From: Argyresthia goedartella
Lineage: Eukaryota; Arthropoda; Insecta; Lepidoptera; Argyresthiidae
Assembly: GCA_949825045.1 (NCBI GenBank)
Contig: OX463818.1
Span: 32,380,906 to 32,444,905 of the forward strand
Direction of reading: 5' to 3'
DNA: 64,000 nt
The position numbers were made by a program, and so were the translations under genes. The notes under the pieces were generated by a model. That model saw nothing but the letters and a program-made list of their open reading frames with translations. It searched no databases and was not told where the DNA came from. Below, in pieces: positions 43,398 to 53,519 of the stretch; positions within the stretch are counted from its first letter, which is position 1; each line of letters begins with the position of its first letter.

Positions 43398-43692
43398 TAC
43401 ATACATACATACATAGCGTCACGCCTTTTCCCATACGGGGTGGCAGAGGCAAACCTGTGCCCACTTTCAGCCAGTGTTTCAATACTCCATTTTGCGTGAC
43501 AGGGGGCTAGCCCATCGCCGCAGCTATGGAGTAATGAAGGTTTCCTCACGATGTTTTCCATCACCGTTAGTGTCCGTATAACGTACTTAAGATAAATGAC
43601 TTATCTCATTGGTCATGGTCAGCATCGGGATTCGAACCTGCATCTCCTGCGTGAGAGGCAAGCATGAAACCCACTAGACCACGGAGCTCTTA
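43398..43692 (-). repeat. tRNA-derived SINE
   Basis: On the minus strand it starts with a tRNA-like head: GAGCTCCGTGGTCTAGTGGG with an A-box-like TGGTCTAGTGG, and GGTTCGAATCC as B box. It continues into a body (complement of CACGCCTTTTCCCATACGGG) and ends in a (TATG)n tail at 43398-43414. A polymerase III promoter at the head and a tetranucleotide tail are usual for insect SINEs. The body resembles SINEs I associate with Lepidoptera. Confidence 0.8.
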
Positions 43693-43743
43693 TAACTATA
43701 TTTTTGCAAATTAGTTTTATCATTGATCGTTTTGTTTTTACAG

Positions 43744-44561
43744 GTCGTCTCTGAATCCCTTTGACTCCGATGTAGAGGACATCCCGCCGACACAACCAGC
43801 GCCTAAGAAATCAACCAGCAAACCTAAGGCCTCCGCTGCTAAGAAGAGTAAGCCGAAAGCCAGTAAGGCGTCTACAGCGGCGGTGGCTGCAAGCAAGTCA
43901 CTATTTGGGAGCGATTCGGAATCAGAGACTGAGCCTCCACCAAAGAAGAAGTCTAAGAGCCCTCGAGTATTTCCGGATTCTGATGTGAGTTAAATTATAT
44001 TTTACCAACTACCTACGGCTATCCAGTGATGCAATCTTTATCATTAGTATATTTATTTCATGAAGGTGATATAAACAAGGCTAGCATGCATTCCACCGCA
44101 GAGAAATAAGCTATCCCTATTTTCGTATTTTTCTAGCCCAATCAGCATTCCTGTTTTTTAGGTACATTACATTACATCTCAACTTAATCTAGTAGGTAGC
44201 GGATATGTCATTAAACATTTATTTTAATTGTGTTGTGTCTTATTTACAGGATGAGGAAGATCGAACCCAGCCTATCCGAGCAGCAGCTCTACGCAGTTTC
44301 CTGAGCAGACGCGTTGGATCCGGCTACACGTTCCAGAAGGATCTGACTAAACAGGGGGCCTACTATGTGGAGCTGACTATCCACAACAGCAAGGATGCTG
44401 AGCGGCATGGTAACAATCGTTATAAAAATGCTCTTATCACATACAAGTCCACCATAGATGATGATTCAGATGTTTGGAAAGTTATCACGAGAGCTGTCAC
44501 AGCGGCCAAAGCAGACTTTAGGCACATCCAGCCAGTTCTTTACCCATCTAATGTTTTTTAA
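43744..44561 (+). CDS. Spliced host-like gene, last two exons, inside the Polinton
   Basis: Exon A (43744-43984) follows a polypyrimidine tract and acceptor (TTTGTTTTTACAG) and ends at the donor GTGAGT. Exon B (44250-44561) follows TTATTTACAG. Joining them keeps the frame and gives 185 residues. Exon A encodes a Lys/Ser/Ala-rich, NLS-like acidic and basic tail (NPFDSDVEDIPPTQPAPKK; EPPPKKKSKSPR). Exon B encodes a compact C-terminal domain (SFLSRRVGSGYTF, YYVELTIHNSKDAERHG, DVWKVITRAVTAA) ending VLYPSNVF. The exons are GC-richer than the viral-type genes around them. No upstream exon was identified. I do not recognise the product; a nuclear chromatin-type protein is a guess from composition. 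Its placement between the TIRs implies capture. Confidence 0.65.
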
Positions 44562-45590
44562 ATAGTAATTTATTTCAGCCAATGAAAAATTCCAAAAATC
44601 TAAAATACAAAACCGAAAGAATATATTATTCAGTCATAACAACATAACACTTTAAGCACATCCAACCAATTCTTTACACATTTAATGTTTTTTAAATAGT
44701 AATTTATTTCAGCTAATGAAAAATTCCAAAAATCTAAAATACAAAACCGAAAGAATATATTATTCCATCATAACAACATAACACTTTAAGCACATCCAGC
44801 CAGTTCTTTACCCATCTAATGTTTTTTTAAATAGTAATTTATTTCAGCCAATGAAAAATTCCAAATATCTAAAATACAAAACCGAAAGAATATATTATTC
44901 AGTCATAACAACATAACACTTTAAGCACATCCAACCAATTCTTTACACATTTAATGTTTTTTAAATAGTAATTTATTTCAGCTAATGAAAAATTCCAAAA
45001 ATCTAAAATACAAAACCGAAAGAATATATTATTCCATCATAACAACATAACACTTTAAGCACATCCAACCAATTCTTTACCCATCTAATGTTTTTTAAAT
45101 AGTAATTTATTTCAGCTAATGAAAAATTCCAAAAATCTGAAATACAAAACCGAAAGAATATAATATTCCATCATAACAACATAACACTTTAAGCACATCC
45201 AACCAATTCTTTACCCGTCTAATGTTTTTTTAAATAGTAATTTATTTCAGCTAATGAAAAATTCCAAAAATCTAAAATACAAAACCGAAAGAATATATTA
45301 TTCCATCATAACAACATAACACTTTAAGCACATCCAACCAATTCTTTACCCGTCTAATGTTTTTTAAATAGTAATTTATTTCAGCTAATGAAAAATTCCA
45401 AAAATCTAAAATACAAAACCGAAAGAATATAATATTCCATCATAACAACATAACACTTTATGCACATCCAACCAATTCTTTACCCATCTAATGTTTTTTA
45501 AATAGTAATTTTTTTCAGCTAATGAAAAATTCCAAAAATCTAAAATACAAAACTAAAAGAATATATTATTCCATCATAACAACACAACAT
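44525..45590 (+). repeat. Eight-copy 134-bp tandem array
   Basis: The motif TAATGTTTTTT recurs at 44549, 44683, 44817, 44952, 45086, 45220, 45354 and 45489, a period of 134-135 bp. The first unit includes the last codons and stop of the gene at 43744-44561, so the array arose by duplicating that gene's tail. Each unit also holds a TTTATTTCAG-type acceptor-like sequence (TTTTTTCAG in the last). Copies 1/3 and 2/4 are more alike, suggesting a 268-bp higher-order step. Confidence 0.92.
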
Positions 45591-45650
45591 CATTTTACTT
45601 CGAGTACACACTTATAATTAAAGTTAAAATCTGTAATTGAAGCAGACACA

Positions 45651-48600
45651 ATGGTTTACTGTAAAGCATGCAGTTTGAATGTTTCCAACATATCTGCACA
45701 TAAAAGGACTAATATTCATAAATCTAACTGTTTAATTCAAACAAGTTATGAAAATGTTCAAATACTAGCCAGTGCATTTAAGAATAAAATTGTAAGTTAT
45801 CGAATAAATGCTACAGAAGGTATAATCTCGCCTGAAGTGTTTCTGCAAGAAATAACTGATACTACTATTTCCTTGATAAGCGAGTGTTTGAAAGTTCATA
45901 AGTCGGTAAAAATTGGTTTCGAGCTTTTCATATCATTTATCCTACTGAAAAATGAGCAAACGTCTTTAAAATCATTTAATACATCATACAACATCGTTTA
46001 CCAAAGTACTGATATTTTGAAACTATTACAGATGTGTTATGATAGAATGATTTCCAAATGCTCTGAGTTTGAATCATCAGAATCTGGATGGTCTGTAGAG
46101 TTTGTGAGTCATTTAGAAGTGAATATTGTTAAATATAATCCTTTACGTGCTGGGTCTCATATACCACTTCCACCAAGAATAAGAAATACTAAATCATGTA
46201 TAAACATCTGCAATGATGATGAATTTTGTTTCGCATGGTGTATTATTGCTCATATTTATCCTGTACAACGAAATAAGAATAGAGTATCATCATATCCCCA
46301 TTACTCAACAATATTAAATGTTGATGGTATTACATTCCCTCCAAGCGTAGACGATATAAGAAAATTTGAGAAAAATAATCCCACCATTAGCGTAAATGTT
46401 TATGGTTTAGAAAAGCATGACACAGTCGTTGGTCCTTTGTACAAAACAGCTAAACGCAAGCTCTTTCATGTCAACTTACTATACATTAGCAGAAATGGTA
46501 AAAATCATTTCTGTTTAATTTCCAATTTTGAACGATTGGTACATAAACAGATAACAAAAAATAGAAAAAAGATGTTTTTATGTGATGAATGCTTCTCGTA
46601 TTTTGATAGTGAGGATAAATTAAATAATCATGATTGTGCAAGAGTAAAAACTATTCTACCTGAAGAGAACTCAAAACTAAGGTTTTCTCATTACGAAAGA
46701 ACACAGAGAATACCCATTGTAATATACGGTGATTTTGAAAGTTTATTACGAGAGTGTTCTGATAAAAGTAAATCAGCTTATACAGAGAACATTCAAATAC
46801 ATGAGGCTTCTTGTTTTGCCTATTTTATTTGTTGCGATTCAAATCCTGAACTAAATAACTTTGTTTCATACAGAGGACCAGATTGCTCGAAGAAATTTGT
46901 AGAATCATTAGTACATGATTTACAAACTTTATATGAAATACTAGCAGTTAAAAGGGTAATCAATCCATTGAGTGAGTCACAACAACTTTCTTTTGAAAAT
47001 GCAAAAGAATGTTATATCTGTGAAAATGTTTTTTCCGACAATGATGTAAAAGTAAAAGATCATGATCATTTCACAGGTCAATATAGAGGGGCTGCCCACA
47101 ATAAATGTAACTTGGAAGTTGTAGATTGTCCATTCATCCCAATCATATTTCACAATTTATCAGGATACGATTGCCATCTATTTATTAATGAGCTATCAAA
47201 TGTTTTTGGTAGAATTAACTTAATACCCAAAACCAAGGAAAAGTATATCTCATTCACAAAATTTATCCCAATAAATGCAGAAAACATTATTCAGATGAAA
47301 TTTATTGACTCATTTAATTTCTTGAGTTCAAGCTTAGATAGTTTAGTACGAACTATGAAGTCTGAAGATTTTAAACAGTTAAAATCTTTTTTTAATGATG
47401 AGAAATTATTTAATTTGGCATGTCAGAAAGGGGTTTATTGCTATGACTATGTGGACAAGTGGGATCGGTATGATGAAATACAGCTGCCTGAGAAGTCAAA
47501 GTTTTATAACAAACTGACATCTCAAAATATTACTGATGATGATTACAAACATGCTTTGACTGTTTGGAAAGCTTTTGGGATTGAAACCCTTGGTGAATAT
47601 ACTGATCTATATTTAAAGTGTGACGTTTTGTTGTTATGTGATGTATTCGAAAAGTTCCGAAATATGAGTTTAAAATTTTACAAGCTTGACCCATGTCACT
47701 ATGTATCATCACCTTCATTAAGTTGGGATGCCATGCTTTTATACACAAATGTGGTACTGGATTTAATTTCGGATATAGAAATATATCAGCTAATAGAGAA
47801 GGGTATACGTGGAGGTCTTGCTCAATGTTCTCTGAGATATGCTAAAGCGAATAATAAATATCTTCCGAATTACAACTCTAATGAAACAGACAGTTTTTTG
47901 GTTTATCTAGATTGTGTCAATTTATATGGATACGCTATGATGCAGAAACTCCCAATGAAAAATTTTCGATTCTTAGAAACTTGTGAAGTTGAAATGTTTG
48001 ACCTAAGTAACTTATCAAAAGATGACAAAACGGGATACATTCTGGAGGTAGATTTGCATTATCCATCTGAATTGCATGATGACCATTCGGATCTACCCTT
48101 TGCATCTGAAAAGTTTACTCCTTTTGGTAGTAAAAACACAAAATTGATAGCAAGTGTTTATGATAAACATAAGTACATTATACATTATACACACTTAAAG
48201 GAATGTCTTGAACATGGTCTGATATTATTAAAAATACATAGAATTTTATCGTTTGAGCAAGATAACTTCTTGAAGCCGTATATAATGCTAAATACATTTC
48301 TCAGACAGCAGGCGAATTCTGATTTTGAAAGAGATTTTTTCAAAAAACAGAACAATTCAATTTTTGGAAAAACAATAGAAAATAAGAGAAAGCATGTTGA
48401 TGTTAAATTGGTTAACATTTGGAAAGATAATTCAAATATCACGAATAAGATCATTGGGGCTGAAAAGTATGTAAGTCTTCCAAATTTTAAAGATATTTCG
48501 ATTTTTTCACAAACTTTAGTAGCCATTCAATTGCATAAATCAAAAGTAATTCTAGATCGCCCAATTTATGTTGGATTCACCATCTTGGAATTAGCGAAAT

Positions 48601-49145
48601 GTCATATATATAATTTTCACTATAATGTGATGAAAGGTCTCTATAAAGATAACATTCAACTTTGTTACACTGACACTGATAGTTTGTTGTATTTGATCAA
48701 AACTAGAGACTTTTACAGCGATCTCCGCAATAATATCAAACATTTTGACACCAGTAATTTTGAAAAAAATAATATATATAATATACCCTCCAATAATGCT
48801 AAAATACCCGGTTACTTTAAAGATGAGATGGGTGGTGAGATAGTGACAGAGTTTGTAGGTCTAAGAGCTAAACTTTACTGTATTAAATCGCAAAAAGCTA
48901 TAATAACTAAAGCTAAGGGAATAAAAAAGTGTGTAACCCGAAAACTTAATTTTAAGAAATATAAGGATGCTTTACTTTATAATGAATGTATTAGAGATAA
49001 TATGTTTATAATCAAATCTCGAAAACATAAAATTTATACACAAAGAATAAATAAATTAGTTTTGTCGAGAGATGATGATAAGCGTGTCATTTTAGATGAT
49101 AATATTTCTACTTTACCTTGGGGACACTGTGAAACTATATTTTAA
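45651..49145 (+). CDS. PolB: Protein-primed family B DNA polymerase (Polinton pPolB)
   Basis: 1,164 codons from an ATG. It replicates the element using a terminal protein primer. The N-terminus has a zinc-finger-like CKACSLNVSNISAHKRTNIH. A second C2H2-like motif lies near residue 320. The 3'-5' exonuclease motifs are YGDFES (near 361), NLSGYDCHLF (near 503) and a YTDLYLKCDVLLL-type exo III. Between the first two is an endonuclease VII-like zinc motif (DHDHFTGQYRGAAHNKCN, near 475). Polymerase motifs A (YLDCVNLYG, near 752), B (KQNNSIFG, near 900) and C (YTDTDS, near 1005) are present. The length is normal and there are no stops, so the gene looks functional. Confidence 0.95.
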   Translation: MVYCKACSLNVSNISAHKRTNIHKSNCLIQTSYENVQILASAFKNKIVSYRINATEGIISPEVFLQEITDTTISLISECLKVHKSVKIGFELFISFILLKNEQTSLKSFNTSYNIVYQSTDILKLLQMCYDRMISKCSEFESSESGWSVEFVSHLEVNIVKYNPLRAGSHIPLPPRIRNTKSCINICNDDEFCFAWCIIAHIYPVQRNKNRVSSYPHYSTILNVDGITFPPSVDDIRKFEKNNPTISVNVYGLEKHDTVVGPLYKTAKRKLFHVNLLYISRNGKNHFCLISNFERLVHKQITKNRKKMFLCDECFSYFDSEDKLNNHDCARVKTILPEENSKLRFSHYERTQRIPIVIYGDFESLLRECSDKSKSAYTENIQIHEASCFAYFICCDSNPELNNFVSYRGPDCSKKFVESLVHDLQTLYEILAVKRVINPLSESQQLSFENAKECYICENVFSDNDVKVKDHDHFTGQYRGAAHNKCNLEVVDCPFIPIIFHNLSGYDCHLFINELSNVFGRINLIPKTKEKYISFTKFIPINAENIIQMKFIDSFNFLSSSLDSLVRTMKSEDFKQLKSFFNDEKLFNLACQKGVYCYDYVDKWDRYDEIQLPEKSKFYNKLTSQNITDDDYKHALTVWKAFGIETLGEYTDLYLKCDVLLLCDVFEKFRNMSLKFYKLDPCHYVSSPSLSWDAMLLYTNVVLDLISDIEIYQLIEKGIRGGLAQCSLRYAKANNKYLPNYNSNETDSFLVYLDCVNLYGYAMMQKLPMKNFRFLETCEVEMFDLSNLSKDDKTGYILEVDLHYPSELHDDHSDLPFASEKFTPFGSKNTKLIASVYDKHKYIIHYTHLKECLEHGLILLKIHRILSFEQDNFLKPYIMLNTFLRQQANSDFERDFFKKQNNSIFGKTIENKRKHVDVKLVNIWKDNSNITNKIIGAEKYVSLPNFKDISIFSQTLVAIQLHKSKVILDRPIYVGFTILELAKCHIYNFHYNVMKGLYKDNIQLCYTDTDSLLYLIKTRDFYSDLRNNIKHFDTSNFEKNNIYNIPSNNAKIPGYFKDEMGGEIVTEFVGLRAKLYCIKSQKAIITKAKGIKKCVTRKLNFKKYKDALLYNECIRDNMFIIKSRKHKIYTQRINKLVLSRDDDKRVILDDNISTLPWGHCETIF

Positions 49146-49556
49146 CCTTATAACCTTGTCTTCATATACCCTTTAATTAATAGATATAACCTATTACATA
49201 AGCAACTAATGGATTGTATGACAAATGTTTATCATGTTTATCAGAATAAATATCAAATTATGTTATAAAAAAATGTTTTATTTTTTCTTACTTTAGTAGT
49301 CCTAATTCACGATTGCATTGAGGTAATACGAATTTTGTCCAGCCTTTTATTTTCAAACATTTAAAATTATAACATCTAATTACTTGGTAAGTTCAAGCTA
49401 TAAAAAATTAAAAACGCAATCGTTAATTAGTGCTAATCACCTAATAGAAATCTTTGTTAAAATAAAAAAGAATATTTCATTTCAGAAGAATTTTTTATTT
49501 GAAATAGGTAATTTGTCATGCTTATATTTTAGAGACGATACATATTTATCGGAAAC
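49146..49556. other. Convergent intergenic stretch, Polinton
   Basis: AT-rich 3' sequence between convergent genes. An AATAAA-type signal is near 49246, and TTTTATTTTTT tracts suit polyadenylation on both strands. No gene. Confidence 0.45.
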
Positions 49557-50006
49557 TTAATAAGGAACATCGTAACAACCACTTCCTTCCCCTAGTTCTT
49601 TAGAAATCTTAGAAACAAGGGATTCCGCCAATCTTAGCACTTCATCATAGTGCTGGTTTGCTATATACTGCACGCTCACAGTAGGATTGTCATCACTATC
49701 TTCTTTATCACTTAAGTCATGTATTTGAATTTTTATCATTCGATGTCCCTTTTGCTTTGATTTCTTCATAACAAACGAGGAATTAGCAGGAGTATGAGTG
49801 ACACGTGTAAAGCGTCTTATAACTTTCTTTTTTTTTGCTGCTGCTTCATTTCCGCTCTCCTTATTAACATCTGGGTTTTTTTCATCAGCTTGTGAATGGA
49901 ATAGCGTGGGATAATTTTTGCTGATGTAGTCGTCAACATTTTGCACATAATAGTAAGGATTGGTGATCGGCGTGTCTTCTTCAAGATCAATTGTAAGCTC
50001 TGCCAT
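49557..50006 (-). CDS. Polinton hypothetical protein, minus strand
   Basis: 149 codons from the ATG at 50006; a longer frame would begin at a TTG. The only leftward gene of the element core apart from the inserted LINE. It starts MAELTIDLEEDTPI and has a basic middle (AKKKKVIRRFTRV, MKKSKQKGHRM) and an acidic C-terminal half. A basic, partly disordered protein might bind DNA in the particle, but I recognise no domain. It shares a divergent upstream region with the ATPase gene. Confidence 0.6.
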   Translation of the reverse strand: MAELTIDLEEDTPITNPYYYVQNVDDYISKNYPTLFHSQADEKNPDVNKESGNEAAAKKKKVIRRFTRVTHTPANSSFVMKKSKQKGHRMIKIQIHDLSDKEDSDDNPTVSVQYIANQHYDEVLRLAESLVSKISKELGEGSGCYDVPY

Positions 50007-50412
50007 TATCTGAAAACACAAAAGTATGCAACAATTAGAAAAAAGCTATGAAATCAAAACATGAATAGCTGAAACTGTTATCTATTAGGAAATCAGAAAT
50101 GGTAGGAGTTAGACTAGGTACATAGTAATCATACTTACTTATTTTAATTTAATATGACTGCTCAGATGAGGTGTGCTTTGGACTGGAGCTGTGAAACTTG
50201 TATGATGTAATTGGATGTCATACTCCCTCTTACTAAGGCCATAAGTAGGCAGCACCTTTTAAAGAATGTAAACAAATCTAAAAACTTCTTATCCAATTAC
50301 AACACAGTTTTGATGAATTTGGATAATTCGGAATCATGTTGCAACTTCTAATCCCATGTATTGAATGCTTATAAATCATGTGATATATTGAAAGCAGATA
50401 TCATACCTAATA
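50007..50412. promoter_or_regulatory. Divergent promoter region, Polinton
   Basis: Lies between the leftward 149-codon gene and the rightward ATPase gene. TTATAAATCATG at about 50369 is a TATA-like box roughly 40 bases before the ATPase ATG. Nothing else is recognised. Confidence 0.4.
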
Positions 50413-51099
50413 ATGAAGTTGGTCAAGCAAGCCGTATCTTTAGAAATTAAGCAAATCAATGCTGGTGCTCCATCCAGATCTTACAGACATGGTGTACTGC
50501 TTCCTAATACAATTCGATCCATAATATGCGGTCCTTCTAACTGTGGAAAAACAAACATCATGATAACTTTACTAATACATGAAAATGGTCTCAAGTTTCA
50601 TAATGTCTATCTTTATAGCAAAACAGCCTTTCAACCTAAATATTGTTTTCTGAAAGATGTCTTTAGTTTAATTCCTAGTATACATTTCTTTATATTTAAG
50701 ACCGATAAGGATCTTATTTCCCCAACTGATGCAAAAAGCAATTCCATCTTCATATTTGATGATGTAACTTGTGAAAATCAGATAAATATTAGAAATCACT
50801 ACTCGATGGGTAGGCATAAACAAATAGATTATTTCTATTTATCACAAACTTATTCAAAAATACCGAAACAGCTCATAAGAGACAATGTTAATTTCCTAAT
50901 TATATTCAGGCAGGATGATATAAACTTGAAGCATATTTATGATGAACATGTTAATTCTGATATGAGCTGGATTGACTTTAAAAAACTATGTGCTGAGATA
51001 TGGAAGGAATTATATATGTTTTTGTTAATAAACAAAGACTGTAGTTTAAAAAATGGTCGGTATAGAAAAGGGTTTGATGTTTTTGTAGAGTTTGATTAA
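50413..51099 (+). CDS. ATP: Genome-packaging ATPase (FtsK/HerA, A32-like)
   Basis: 228 codons. It has a Walker A motif GPSNCGKTN near residue 37 and a Walker B IFIFDDV near 115, typical of the A32-like packaging ATPases of Polintons, virophages and large DNA viruses. A conserved glutamine-type sensor region follows (YFYLSQTYSKIPKQ). The product would pump the element DNA into capsids. ATG start follows a TATA-like box; length fits the family. No lesions. Confidence 0.92.
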   Translation: MKLVKQAVSLEIKQINAGAPSRSYRHGVLLPNTIRSIICGPSNCGKTNIMITLLIHENGLKFHNVYLYSKTAFQPKYCFLKDVFSLIPSIHFFIFKTDKDLISPTDAKSNSIFIFDDVTCENQINIRNHYSMGRHKQIDYFYLSQTYSKIPKQLIRDNVNFLIIFRQDDINLKHIYDEHVNSDMSWIDFKKLCAEIWKELYMFLLINKDCSLKNGRYRKGFDVFVEFD

Positions 51100-51220
51100 A
51101 AGGCTGACTTTAAAAAAAAAAACAATTCAAAAATCAACTTTTTATACATAAATAGAAACCCTGGATAACATTTAAATCATTCCACATCAATAGCTGGAAG
51201 ACTTAACCAGATTACATAAA

Positions 51221-52165
51221 ATGAATTCTAAATTGAACTCAAATGTTAAAAAACAGTTAATAGAGTCTGTAAAAGCAATTAAAAGTAAAGCAAAACGGTT
51301 ACGTGAAGAGGAAAATAACTATGATATGAGAACACGAAAAATGTTCAAAGCTATAGTTGATCCTTTAGATACATTGGTTACACTTGGTAGCAATACAAAG
51401 TCTATAAGAGAATGTAGTAAAGGGCACATCAATAAGATAGTTTCATCGATAATACCTGAAAATGATGAAATGTCTCTAGAACTAGCCGACCAAGACTGTA
51501 GTAATGAATGTATTAGTAAAATGGATTACCCAGCAGAAAGCTGTGTTACACCTGTTAAACATAATGATTTTTCTAACGATTTAAGTTTTAGTACCCCAGA
51601 ACCATTGAGTGAAAATAATAGTGAATATAGGGAATTGAATATTCCTTTTGGAATACGAAGCGAGAACAATTTGTTATTGATTGGGAATACCGTAGTATCG
51701 ATTTCAGGGCCGCAAGATGGTACAAGAATGATTAGAGTGGGTGATAAGAAATATATGATAACACCAGGAATAGAGCAGTTATTATTAAAGAGTAAACCTG
51801 AATTAAAGACCATTACTGAGAGTGATAAAATTGCTTATAAAGAGATATTACGTTCAACAAATGCTCACAAAAGGGATTTCAATCCTTCTGCACAAATCAA
51901 AGGCGATAAGGGTATAAAGTATTGTAAAATCATTAGACCATTATTCTCTGATAAAAATGTTGAGGATATTAAGCAAGGAGGATATTTAAGACCTCTAAAA
52001 AAATATAAAAAAAACACTGACTATGTTTATTGGGATGATCCAAATGAGCTAATAGAAAGATTGAAAATTTTAATTGCATCTAAAGATGCTGGAAACACAA
52101 GCCATAATAATGAAATAATATCAATTATTGAAGAACTAAAAGAAGCCGGCATCATAAAAAAATAA
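51221..52165 (+). CDS. Polinton hypothetical protein (314 aa)
   Basis: An intact ORF from an ATG between ATPase and integrase. The N-terminus is Lys/Arg-rich and helical (KSKAKRLREEENNYDMRTRKM). The middle is acidic and Ser-rich. The C-terminal half has a structured part (PFGIRSENNLLLIGNTVVS, YMITPGIEQLLL, AYKEILRSTNAHKRDFNPS). Proteins in this position are common in insect Polintons, but I cannot give a function. By location a structural or packaging role is possible. Confidence 0.65.
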   Translation: MNSKLNSNVKKQLIESVKAIKSKAKRLREEENNYDMRTRKMFKAIVDPLDTLVTLGSNTKSIRECSKGHINKIVSSIIPENDEMSLELADQDCSNECISKMDYPAESCVTPVKHNDFSNDLSFSTPEPLSENNSEYRELNIPFGIRSENNLLLIGNTVVSISGPQDGTRMIRVGDKKYMITPGIEQLLLKSKPELKTITESDKIAYKEILRSTNAHKRDFNPSAQIKGDKGIKYCKIIRPLFSDKNVEDIKQGGYLRPLKKYKKNTDYVYWDDPNELIERLKILIASKDAGNTSHNNEIISIIEELKEAGIIKK

Positions 52166-52218
52166 ATAAAAGCGAATGTTCGTTAAACTATAGCTTAGTT
52201 ATATTCTTTCAGTTAAAC

Positions 52219-52494
52219 ATGAATGTTGATAAATTTGGCCATCATGTTCACAAAAGAATTATAAATACTAAACAACTTGAAAATAGATTTGATCTCCAAC
52301 ATAAAACCTTAAAGCATATTGGGGAACCAATTGATCCTGCTGACTGCGCCACTAAAAACTATGTTGATAAATTACTTTGTGAACTTACAAAAAAAATAAA
52401 AACAGTTGAACAGTTACTTTCTCAATTGAATAACGATGTTAATAAAGTAGATAGAAAATTAGATGATATTGCACAAAAACAAAAAAGAAAATGA
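52219..52494 (+). CDS. Small coiled-coil protein with tail-fibre-like motif
   Basis: 91 codons. The centre reads HIGEPIDPADCATKNYVD, very like the DP.DAATK.YVD repeat of bacteriophage tail and fibre proteins. It is followed by a predicted coiled coil (LLCELTKKIKTVEQLLSQLNNDVNKVDRKLDD). That architecture suggests a trimeric fibre or its attachment stem on the particle, which is inference. The stop overlaps the integrase start as ATGA (52491-52494). Intact. Confidence 0.65.
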   Translation: MNVDKFGHHVHKRIINTKQLENRFDLQHKTLKHIGEPIDPADCATKNYVDKLLCELTKKIKTVEQLLSQLNNDVNKVDRKLDDIAQKQKRK

Positions 52495-53423
52495 GCAAAC
52501 AAACGGTGGTAAATGAAATACATAAAAATGCTCGAAAACATTTTCCGCGAAGAAGTGTCATATTAAAAGATATCGATGATTTATGGCAAGCTGATTTAAT
52601 AGATATGCAATCTTTTTCAAACGAGAACTCAAAAAATAAATTTATTTTAGCAGTCATCGATTCATTCTCAAAATATGCTTGGGCATATCCACTTAAGCAG
52701 AAGAACAAAGAATCTGTTGCTGAAGCATTTCAAATGTTAATAGATAAGGGACGTATTCCAAAAAACCTACAAACTGATTTGGGTACAGAATTTTATAACA
52801 CAAGTTTTCATAGTTTAATAAAAAAATATGGCATAAACCATTATTCCACATATTCTACTAAGAAGGCATCTATAGTAGAAAGATTTATAAGGACGTTGAA
52901 AAACAAATTGTATAAGCATTTTAGTATGAATGGGAATTATAAATGGGCTGATGGTATATTAGATACCGCATTGAGGTCGTATAATGCTTCCTTTCACAGA
53001 ACTATTGGATTAGCTCCAGATAAAGTTAATATATATAATAAAAAACAAATTCTGAATAGATACAAAGCACAGCAGAGCAAATTGCAGACCATGAGTCCTC
53101 CTAGCAAATTAAAAGTTGGAGATTTTGTTAGAATAAGCAAATACAAAGGAACGTTTGAAAAAGGATATACTCCCAATTGGTCAACAGAGGTGTTTAAAAT
53201 AATAAAAGTTAACAATACAGCTCCTCCCACATACCTCTTAATTGATGCAAAAAGCCAGCCAATATTAGGGGCATTTTATAAACAAGAACTTCAAATAACT
53301 CCGCACCCCGATATTTATTTAGTTGAAAAAGTATTAAAAACTAAAGGCAATCGTCTATTGGTTAAGTGGCTAGGCTTTTCTTCTAACGAGAACAGTTGGA
53401 TAGATAAATCTAAAGTTTTATAA
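52491..53423 (+). CDS. INT: Retroviral-type integrase with chromodomain
   Basis: 310 codons. The DDE core is clear: WQADLIDM (first D), LQTDLGTEFYN (second D) and KASIVERFIRTLKNKL (E), followed by the LRSYNASFHRTIG.APD motif seen in Polinton integrases. A beta-rich segment (VGDFVRISKYKGTFEKGYTPNWS) comes next. The C-terminus is a chromodomain-like module (VEKVLKTKGNRLLVKWLGF, SWIDKSKVL), which may steer insertion to histone-marked chromatin. It makes the 6-bp target duplications. The start overlaps the previous gene by four bases. Intact. Confidence 0.95.
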   Translation: MSKQTVVNEIHKNARKHFPRRSVILKDIDDLWQADLIDMQSFSNENSKNKFILAVIDSFSKYAWAYPLKQKNKESVAEAFQMLIDKGRIPKNLQTDLGTEFYNTSFHSLIKKYGINHYSTYSTKKASIVERFIRTLKNKLYKHFSMNGNYKWADGILDTALRSYNASFHRTIGLAPDKVNIYNKKQILNRYKAQQSKLQTMSPPSKLKVGDFVRISKYKGTFEKGYTPNWSTEVFKIIKVNNTAPPTYLLIDAKSQPILGAFYKQELQITPHPDIYLVEKVLKTKGNRLLVKWLGFSSNENSWIDKSKVL

Positions 53424-53519
53424 CCAGGTCCTATCGTAATAAGTTATCATTCCATTCCAGAGTTCGTTCGAGGATAGTTAACAGCTAAACTATTTTCCTG
53501 GTATACCTTTTTTATAATC

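Noticed and set aside
43620..43692. tRNA gene
   Set aside because: A and B boxes are present, but the sequence continues into a SINE body and (TATG)n tail, and related bodies lie nearby; it is a SINE head.
44525..45590. CRISPR-like array
   Set aside because: Whole 134-bp units are repeated without unique spacers, in eukaryotic DNA; it is a tandem duplication of a gene tail.
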